This document shows positions 52,295-58,052 of a DNA stretch of 64,000 bases, one piece after another. The first letter of the stretch is position 1. Each line of letters opens with the position of its first letter. The notes beneath the pieces are model-generated. The model saw nothing but the letters and a program-made list of their open reading frames with translations. It was not told where the DNA came from and did no database searches. The translations under genes were made by a program, and so were the position numbers. The stretch covers positions 2,483,480 through 2,547,479 of the forward strand of contig NZ_WPAG02000002.1 of the NCBI RefSeq assembly GCF_013602415.1, written 5' to 3'. This DNA is from Rhodococcus sp. B50 (GTDB taxonomy: Bacteria; Actinomycetota; Actinomycetes; Mycobacteriales; Mycobacteriaceae).

Positions 52295-52353
52295 TCCCTG
52301 CTCTCCATGCGGACCTCGCCGCGGGCGTTCGCCTCGGCCATCGAGCCGCCCGA
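52246..52353 (-). pseudogene. Orphan 3' end of ychF (36 codons)
   Basis: The minus strand reads GSMAEANARGEVRMESRDYV followed by MADGDAVELRFVV and TAG, the C-terminus of the YchF TGS domain (intact copy: SMAEAKAKGKVRMEGKDYV and MADGDVVEFRFNV). DNA is about 87% identical (about 14 differences in 108 bp by eye), with a 26-bp exact run. Only the last 36 codons are homologous; upstream of it the acyltransferase-GNAT gene begins within a few bases. It is in the same orientation as the intact ychF, 2.85 kb away, and is therefore a direct repeat flanking a two-gene cassette. Confidence 0.85.
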
Positions 52354-52355
52354 CG

Positions 52356-54119
52356 TCAGAGCGCCCGCTCGAATCCGGCGTGGGTGCAGCCGTAGCCGAG
52401 CCGCGCGCCGAACGCCCGGGCCTGCTCGTCGGCCGGGTCCACGGCGATCTGCGCGAGCGTGGCACCCCGGTTGCGGCCGTGATCGTGAGCCCACTCGAGC
52501 ATGGCCGTGCCGATGCCGCGGGAACGTTCGGACGAGGCGACCCGGATTCCTTCGACGAGCAGGCGGGTGGCACCACCACGGAACAGACCCGGCACGATCG
52601 TCAACTGCATCGTGCCGACGATCCTGCCGACCTCGTCGCGCACCACCGCGAGATAGTGCGAGGGGTCGCGGGCGACGGCGTCGTAGGCCTCTTCGTAACG
52701 GGCGAGTTCCGCACCGTCGCAGGGGGTCTGCTCGTCGTCGGAGAGCAGACCGACGATCGCCGGTACGTCGGATCGGCTGGCACGTTGCACCCGATAGCTC
52801 CTGTCGCCCAACCGGATCTGCCCGCCGACCGATTCGCGGGCGCGGGCCTGCAACCGGGCGATGAGCAGGTCCAGCCAGCCACCGACGTGCCGTCGGGCCT
52901 CGACGGTGTCGGGATAGCGGCACCGCAGGTGCAGACCCGACTCGTCGAGGATGAACCACAACATCACCCCGTCGGTGCGGATGGTCGCGCCGACGTACTG
53001 CGCCTCGAGGCCGGTGGCGTCGACCCGGACGGGAAGCCTGCGCAGATCCAGCCAGGAGATCGCGAACATGCCCGGGGCCTCCGGCATCCCACCCCACGGG
53101 CGCAGAATGTCCTCGAAAGGCCAGGATCCAAGGCGAACCGCCTCCTTGACCGCGTCCGCGGACGCACGAGGTTCGGGGACGGACGATTCGAGCACCGAAT
53201 TGGTGATGAACCAACCGACGGAGTCGTGCCACGTGGCGTCGTAGCGGCTGTGCACCGGGAACACTGCCCGTAACGGGGATCCGGCCAGTTCGAGGGTCAC
53301 CTCGGTCATGGCCGCGACCACCAGCGCGAGGGTGGACACCCCGTCGTCCGCGGCCTGGGCGGAGAAGGCGGCACTGTCGTCGACGTCGAGCACGTCGCGC
53401 ACCTCCACGCGTTCGCGTTGGAGGCCCGCCACTCCGAGGGAGAGCGGGAAGCGCGGCATCACGTCGCCGCTGGCAGCGAGCACCTCGGCCCAGCGCTCGT
53501 GGACCTCGGCGGGTGCGGCCGGACGGTCCTGCAGTGCCCGGGTGTGTTCCGCGAAGGCCGGTGTCGGCGGCAGGGACGGTTCCCGTCCCGCGCGCACGGC
53601 GGCGAGGGCGGCGAGCAGGTCGCGGGCGATCACCAGCATGGACCACATGTCGACGTGCGAGTGATCGGCAGCCACCACGACGGTCGGTTCCGTAGCGGTC
53701 TCGAGCACGCACAGCCGGTGCGACGGCCGGTTGTAGGGCGAACATGCGCTGTCGAGGACGTCCCGGAGGGCGTCGTTGACGGCCTGACCGGGACCGATCG
53801 GATGTTCGACCCAGCCGCCCGGGCGGATCTCGGCCTCGTGCAGGCGCGGCTCACCATCGTCGCCGTGGGTGAACACCGAGCGTAGAGTGCCGTGCCGCGC
53901 GATCACCGCCAGCCACGCGGCCGCGAGGTCGTCGGGCGAGACCGGCTCGAACAGACGGAAGGACAGAGCCATCCAGGAGCCGGGACGATTACCCGCGCCG
54001 ACGTGCCGCCGCTGGTCGAACGACACAGGAAGCGCCCGGCCGAGCCCCGCGACGATGACGTCGTAACCGAGCAGTCGGCCGAACGGCAGGCGCAGGTGCG
54101 CCACATTTGTCAGCCGCAT
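52356..54119 (-). CDS. Condensation/WES-type acyltransferase fused to GNAT acetyltransferase
   Basis: A 587-residue two-domain protein. Residues 1-430 resemble PapA/condensation-type acyltransferases: VAADHSHVDMWSMLV carries His153 and Asp157 of the HxxxD motif, and SVGWFITNSVLESSV sits where the channel-forming loop does. Residues 442-587 are a complete GNAT domain: motif A is RSRGIGTAML (532-541), the acetyl-CoA site. Such a fusion is unusual. It might acylate a lipid or peptide and acetylate another amine. ATG at 54119 lies 7 nt from a TAGGAT box (leaderless); a TTG at 54149 is possible. Its stop abuts the ychF relic. Confidence 0.7.
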   Translation of the reverse strand: MRLTNVAHLRLPFGRLLGYDVIVAGLGRALPVSFDQRRHVGAGNRPGSWMALSFRLFEPVSPDDLAAAWLAVIARHGTLRSVFTHGDDGEPRLHEAEIRPGGWVEHPIGPGQAVNDALRDVLDSACSPYNRPSHRLCVLETATEPTVVVAADHSHVDMWSMLVIARDLLAALAAVRAGREPSLPPTPAFAEHTRALQDRPAAPAEVHERWAEVLAASGDVMPRFPLSLGVAGLQRERVEVRDVLDVDDSAAFSAQAADDGVSTLALVVAAMTEVTLELAGSPLRAVFPVHSRYDATWHDSVGWFITNSVLESSVPEPRASADAVKEAVRLGSWPFEDILRPWGGMPEAPGMFAISWLDLRRLPVRVDATGLEAQYVGATIRTDGVMLWFILDESGLHLRCRYPDTVEARRHVGGWLDLLIARLQARARESVGGQIRLGDRSYRVQRASRSDVPAIVGLLSDDEQTPCDGAELARYEEAYDAVARDPSHYLAVVRDEVGRIVGTMQLTIVPGLFRGGATRLLVEGIRVASSERSRGIGTAMLEWAHDHGRNRGATLAQIAVDPADEQARAFGARLGYGCTHAGFERAL

Positions 54120-54125
54120 GCCGGG

Positions 54126-54132
54126 TATCCTA
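54126..54132. promoter_or_regulatory. Shared divergent -10 element
   Basis: TATCCTA reads as -10 TATCCT (54126-54131) on the plus strand for the hydrolase and as TAGGAT (54132-54127) on the minus strand for the acyltransferase-GNAT gene, whose ATG is 7 nt away. One near-palindromic box could serve both directions, as in known bidirectional bacterial promoters. Confidence 0.45.
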
Positions 54133-54174
54133 GGCGCCTTCTCCAGCAACTGCTTTCCGACATCGGGAGACGAC

Positions 54175-54954
54175 GTGCCGACCTTCAGTGTGCCGGGGGC
54201 CGAGCTCGACGTGGAGCTGAGCGACGAGGGTGGTCACCCGGTCGTCCAGCTCCACGGCCTGACCTCGAGCCGTCACCGCGACCGCCTCATGCACCTCGAC
54301 CTGGGCCGTGGGCTCAGCGGCACCCGACTGCTGCGCTACGACGCACGGGGGCACGGCCACTCGACCGGGCGTGCGGTGCCGGAGGACTACCGCTGGCCGG
54401 TACTGGCCGACGACCTGCTGCGGCTGCTCGACCACTACTTCCCCGGCGAGCGGGTGCACGGGGTCGGGCCGTCGATGGGCACCGGGACCCTGCTGCACGC
54501 GGCGGTGAAGGATCCGGAGCGCTTCAGCAGCCTCACACTGCTGGTGCCGGCGACGGCCTGGGCCACCCGCGCCGCCAAGGCCGCCGAATACCGGGCCGCC
54601 GCCGATCTGATCGAGCAGCAAGGATTGGCAGCGTTCCTCACCCGCGATCTGAATGCACCCCGATTACCGGCCACCGTCGACGCGCCCGACACCGTCCCCG
54701 ACGTCACCGAACAACTGCTGCCGTCGCTGTTCCGGGGCGCCGCACTGAGCGACCTGCCCGATCCGGAGGCCGTGTCCGGCATCGACATTCCGGTGAGGGT
54801 GCTGGCGTGGATCGACGATCCCGCCCACCCGGTGTCCACGGCGGAGGCGCTGGTGGGCCTGCTCCCCCACGCGAAACTGGAGATCGCGTACACCCCCGCC
54901 GATCTCGCACAGTGGCCGAGCATCCTCTGCGAAGACGTCGCTCGGCACGGTTGA
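54175..54954 (+). CDS. Alpha/beta hydrolase
   Basis: A 259-residue alpha/beta-hydrolase. VQLHGLTSSR gives the oxyanion HG region, YDARGHGHSTG the strand-4 loop, and VGPSMGTGTLLHA the nucleophile Ser (GxSxG form GPSMG). The late part lacks a clear Asp-His pair in the last 60 residues (PADLAQWPSIL), so the acid/base partners must be confirmed. The GTG at 54175 has GGGAGA ahead; an upstream in-frame ATG is within the promoter. It forms the second, divergent gene of the cassette bounded by the ychF ends and ends 141 bp before ychF. Confidence 0.8.
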   Translation: MPTFSVPGAELDVELSDEGGHPVVQLHGLTSSRHRDRLMHLDLGRGLSGTRLLRYDARGHGHSTGRAVPEDYRWPVLADDLLRLLDHYFPGERVHGVGPSMGTGTLLHAAVKDPERFSSLTLLVPATAWATRAAKAAEYRAAADLIEQQGLAAFLTRDLNAPRLPATVDAPDTVPDVTEQLLPSLFRGAALSDLPDPEAVSGIDIPVRVLAWIDDPAHPVSTAEALVGLLPHAKLEIAYTPADLAQWPSILCEDVARHG

Positions 54955-55012
54955 TTCCGTCGGCACGGCGGGCAGTTCCTGCCACGGCTACGGAATGGGG
55001 AGCGCCGAAACG

Positions 55013-55059
55013 ATTTCGGTGTTCCCGACCTCGATATACGGGGTCGAGAACACCGAAAT
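55013..55059. terminator. Long interrupted hairpin at ychF end of the cassette
   Basis: ATTTCGGTGTTC at 55013-55024 pairs perfectly with GAACACCGAAAT at 55048-55059, and inside it CGACC (55026-55030) pairs with GGTCG (55042-55046). It sits between the convergent hydrolase and ychF stops. It is most likely a shared terminator; a recombination-associated structure cannot be excluded. Confidence 0.5.
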
Positions 55060-55095
55060 GTGGATGACTACGGAGGAACGCCCCGATGTCGTTCG

Positions 55096-56175
55096 TCAGA
55101 CGTTGAAGCGGAACTCCACCACGTCGCCGTCGGCCATGACGTAGTCCTTGCCTTCCATGCGGACCTTGCCCTTGGCCTTCGCCTCGGCCATCGAGCCTGC
55201 CGCGTCGAGGTCGGCAAAGGAGACGATCTCGGCCTTGATGAAGCCGCGTTCGAAGTCGGTGTGGATCACGCCGGCCGCCTTGGGGGCCGTGTCGCCCTTG
55301 CGGATGGTCCAGGCGCGCGATTCCTTCGGACCGGCCGTCAGATAGGTCTGCAGACCGAGGGTGTGGAAACCGGCGCGCGCGAGCTGCTTCAGACCGGCCT
55401 CGGTCTGGCCGATGGATTCGAGCAGTTCCATCGCCTCGTCCTCGTCGAGCTCGAGGAGCTCGGACTCGACCTTGGCGTCGAGGAAGACGGCGTCGGCCGG
55501 AGCGACGGCCTTACACAGCTCCTCCTTGCGTTCCTCGTTGGTGAGGACCGCCTCGTCGGCATTGAAGACATACAGGAACGGCTTGGCGGTGAGCAGGTGC
55601 AGCTCGCGCAGCAGCTCGCTCTTCACCTCGGCCTGGGCGGAGAAGATGGTGCGGCCGTCCTCGAGGATCGCCTGCGCCTTCTTCGTCTCCTCCAGCTGGG
55701 CGACAAGTTCCTTGTTCTTCCGGGATTCCTTCTCGAGCCGCGGCAGTGCCCGCTCGATCGTCTCCAGGTCGGCGAGGATCAGCTCGGTCGCGATGACCTC
55801 GATGTCGGCCATCGGGTCGACCTTGCCGTCGACGTGGACCACGTCCGGGTCGTCGAACACGCGCACGACCTGGCAGATGGCGTCGGCTTCGCGGATGTTG
55901 GCAAGGAACTTGTTGCCCATGCCCTCACCCGCGGAGGCGCCCTTCACGATGCCGGCGATGTCGACGAACGAGACGGTCGCCGGGAGGATGCGCTCGGAAC
56001 CGAAGATCTCTGCGAGCCGGTTCAGCCGCGGATCGGGCAGTTCGACGACGCCGACATTGGGCTCGATGGTGGCGAACGGATAGTTCGCGGCCAGCACATC
56101 GTTCTTGGTCAGCGCATTGAACAGCGTCGACTTGCCGACATTGGGAAGACCGACGATTCCGAGGGTAAGGCTCAC
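55096..56175 (-). CDS. ychF: Ribosome-binding GTPase/ATPase YchF
   Basis: A 359-residue Obg-like P-loop protein of standard length. P-loop GLPNVGKSTLFNALT, switch-II-like DIAGIVKGASAGEGMGNKFLA, and a C-terminal TGS domain ending YVMADGDVVEFRFNV. YchF binds ribosomes and hydrolyses ATP, acting in translation fidelity and stress. The GTG start lies 9 nt from a TAGAAT -10 box (56190-56185, minus strand). Its 3' end is the partner of the orphan copy at 52246-52353. Confidence 0.95.
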   Translation of the reverse strand: MSLTLGIVGLPNVGKSTLFNALTKNDVLAANYPFATIEPNVGVVELPDPRLNRLAEIFGSERILPATVSFVDIAGIVKGASAGEGMGNKFLANIREADAICQVVRVFDDPDVVHVDGKVDPMADIEVIATELILADLETIERALPRLEKESRKNKELVAQLEETKKAQAILEDGRTIFSAQAEVKSELLRELHLLTAKPFLYVFNADEAVLTNEERKEELCKAVAPADAVFLDAKVESELLELDEDEAMELLESIGQTEAGLKQLARAGFHTLGLQTYLTAGPKESRAWTIRKGDTAPKAAGVIHTDFERGFIKAEIVSFADLDAAGSMAEAKAKGKVRMEGKDYVMADGDVVEFRFNV

Positions 56176-56184
56176 GGAATCGGT

Positions 56185-56190
56185 ATTCTA
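56185..56190 (-). promoter_or_regulatory. Predicted ychF -10 box
   Basis: On the minus strand TAGAAT, 9 nt before the GTG start at 56175, so the transcript begins within about two bases of the start codon. Confidence 0.4.
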
Positions 56191-56211
56191 CGCGGCCTCC
56201 CCCGGCTCACT

Positions 56212-56685
56212 TCACCCGCACGCCACGCGCACCAGTTGCGCGATGCGCGCAGCCTGATCCTCGTCGGGCACGGTCGACCCGTTGGTCGCGACTTCCTGAA
56301 CTTTCGCGTTCACTTCCTGGTCGGATGCACCTTCATCGATGAGAGGACAGGTCTCGGTGACGATGGACTCGATGTCCTGCGTCTCCCGGTCGGCCGACAG
56401 TTGCGGATAGCCGGTGCGGAAGGCCGCGACGAAGACGTCGAGCTTCGCCTCGTCGAAAATGTCGCCGGCCCGCTCGGCCGCGCTGGACGCGACGCTCTGC
56501 ACCGACGAGATCGCGCCCTCCGCCTGCTCCTGAACACTCGTGACCGCGACATCCGCCGACGAGCGCACGTCCTCGTTGCTGGAACTGTCGTCGGAGCTGC
56601 ACGCGGTGAGCGCGAAGGCGGCAGCGATCGCCACGGCCGCCGCAGGTATACGCAGGCGCCGGGTCGGGCTCGTTCGGTTCGTCAC
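56212..56685 (-). CDS. Secreted lipoprotein, DUF732-like
   Basis: A 157-residue protein: signal peptide (TSPTRRLRIPAAAVAIAAAF), lipobox LTAC, a Ser/Asp/Glu-rich helical linker (AVTSVQEQAEGAISSVQSVA), then a small helical domain FVAAFRTGYPQLSADRETQD ... ETCPLIDEG ... LVRVACG with two Cys residues placed as in DUF732-like mycobacterial secreted proteins. Start GTG at 56685, without Shine-Dalgarno. Function is unknown. It lies just upstream of ychF on the same strand, by 36 bp, but has the opposite relation to the AI-2E gene (divergent). Confidence 0.65.
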   Translation of the reverse strand: MTNRTSPTRRLRIPAAAVAIAAAFALTACSSDDSSSNEDVRSSADVAVTSVQEQAEGAISSVQSVASSAAERAGDIFDEAKLDVFVAAFRTGYPQLSADRETQDIESIVTETCPLIDEGASDQEVNAKVQEVATNGSTVPDEDQAARIAQLVRVACG

Positions 56686-56821
56686 GTTTCGAGAATGCCA
56701 CGGCCGGGGACCCTTCACCGCCGTTTCCGGCGTGTCGTCCGGACCACGCGCGGCGCTCGGTGACCGTAGATTGGCGACTGTCGATCGGTATCGAGCTCGA
56801 TACATGTCGGAAGGACCGTCG

Positions 56822-58045
56822 TTGACCGAATCGAAGACCGCGCCCAGCGGACGCAACAGTGAGAAGCCGTCGGCGAAACCCGACCGGGGAAGCATGCTGG
56901 GCACGGGCGGAATCTGGCTCGCCAAGTGGTCGGCCTGCCTCGTCGTCATCGCTGCTGCCGCCGTGGTGATCGGCTGGATCATCGAGAAGATGTGGGTGAT
57001 CGTGCTGCCGGTCGCGCTCGCGATCGTGGTCTCCACCATCCTGTGGCCCCCGACCCGGGGCATGACCAAGCGGGGAGTGCCACCGGCAGCTGCTGCCGGT
57101 CTCACCCTGGTCATGTTCTTCGCCGTCGTCGGCGGCATCATCGCCGGCATCGTGCCATCGGTGATCGATCAGGTACCCGATCTGGCCAATAAGGCGACCC
57201 AGGGCATCAACACCGTGCAGGACTGGGTGAAGGGGCCGCCGATCAATCTGCGCGACGAGCAACTCGACAACGCGGTCAACGCCGTCGTCGAACGGGTGCA
57301 GGGCAGCGCCGCCACGATCGCCGGTGGTGTCTTCACCGGCGTGAGCACAGCAGGGTCGCTGCTCGTGACGCTCGGTCTGGTGCTCGTCCTGACGTTCTTC
57401 TTCATCAAGGACGGGCCGCGGTTCCTGCCGTGGTTGCACCGCGTGAGCGGTGGCCGCGCCGGACGTCACCTCGAAGAGGTACTCGGCCGCATGTGGGACA
57501 CGCTCGGCGGGTTCATCCGCACCCAGGCACTGGTGAGCTTCATCGACGCGCTCTTCATCGGTATCGGCCTGGTGATCCTCGGAGTTCCGCTCGCACCCGT
57601 GCTGGCGATCCTCACCTTCATCGGCGGGTTCATTCCTATCGTCGGCGCGTTCGTCGCAGGCGCATTGGCCGTTCTCGTGGCGCTGGTCGCCAACGGCTTC
57701 ACCACTGCCCTCATCGTGCTGGTCCTCATCCTTGCGGTTCAGCAGATCGAGGGGAACGTGCTGCAGCCTGTGCTGCAGTCGCGGTCGATGAATTTGCACG
57801 CGGCGGTGGTGCTGCTCGCGGTGACTGCGGGCTCGTCGTTGTTCGGTATCGTCGGCGCGTTCCTGGCCGTACCCGTCGCGGCGGTGGCTGCGGTCGTCAT
57901 CCGCTACATCGGTGAGCAGATCGACGAGCGCGCCAACGAGGGCCAGGAGGAGACGAAGGCGCTACCGGCTCCGGGCGATACCTCGGTGCCCGATCCGAAG
58001 AACCCCAAGCCCGCCCCGCCGGAGCCGGCCGCCTCCGAGGAGTGA
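56822..58045 (+). CDS. AI-2E family transporter
   Basis: A 407-residue membrane protein with eight hydrophobic segments, of the PerM/AI-2E exporter family. Landmarks are IVLPVALAIVVSTILWPPTRG, LTFFFIKDGPRFLPWL and the strongly conserved stretch IDALFIGIGLVILGVPLAP with FIGGFIPIVGAFVAG and AVQQIEGNVLQP. Family members are linked to autoinducer-2 or other metabolite efflux or Na+/H+ exchange; substrate is open. TTG at 56822 has GGAAGGA 6 nt ahead; ATG at 56804 is the alternative. It is convergent with sbcC, 7 bp apart. Confidence 0.88.
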   Translation: MTESKTAPSGRNSEKPSAKPDRGSMLGTGGIWLAKWSACLVVIAAAAVVIGWIIEKMWVIVLPVALAIVVSTILWPPTRGMTKRGVPPAAAAGLTLVMFFAVVGGIIAGIVPSVIDQVPDLANKATQGINTVQDWVKGPPINLRDEQLDNAVNAVVERVQGSAATIAGGVFTGVSTAGSLLVTLGLVLVLTFFFIKDGPRFLPWLHRVSGGRAGRHLEEVLGRMWDTLGGFIRTQALVSFIDALFIGIGLVILGVPLAPVLAILTFIGGFIPIVGAFVAGALAVLVALVANGFTTALIVLVLILAVQQIEGNVLQPVLQSRSMNLHAAVVLLAVTAGSSLFGIVGAFLAVPVAAVAAVVIRYIGEQIDERANEGQEETKALPAPGDTSVPDPKNPKPAPPEPAASEE

Positions 58046-58052
58046 GGGGCGG

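Noticed and set aside
52246..53745. A 499-codon minus-strand frame ending in YchF-like residues
   Set aside because: Only the last 36 codons resemble YchF; the rest is the +1-shifted shadow of the acyltransferase-GNAT gene. It is not an intact YchF paralogue.
52356..55095. Idea that the ychF-flanked cassette is an integrase-borne genomic island
   Set aside because: No integrase, recombinase or tRNA was found between the repeats, and the ychF ends are only about 87% identical, so classical recent att-site duplication is not supported; exchange by homologous recombination or an old insertion is kept instead.
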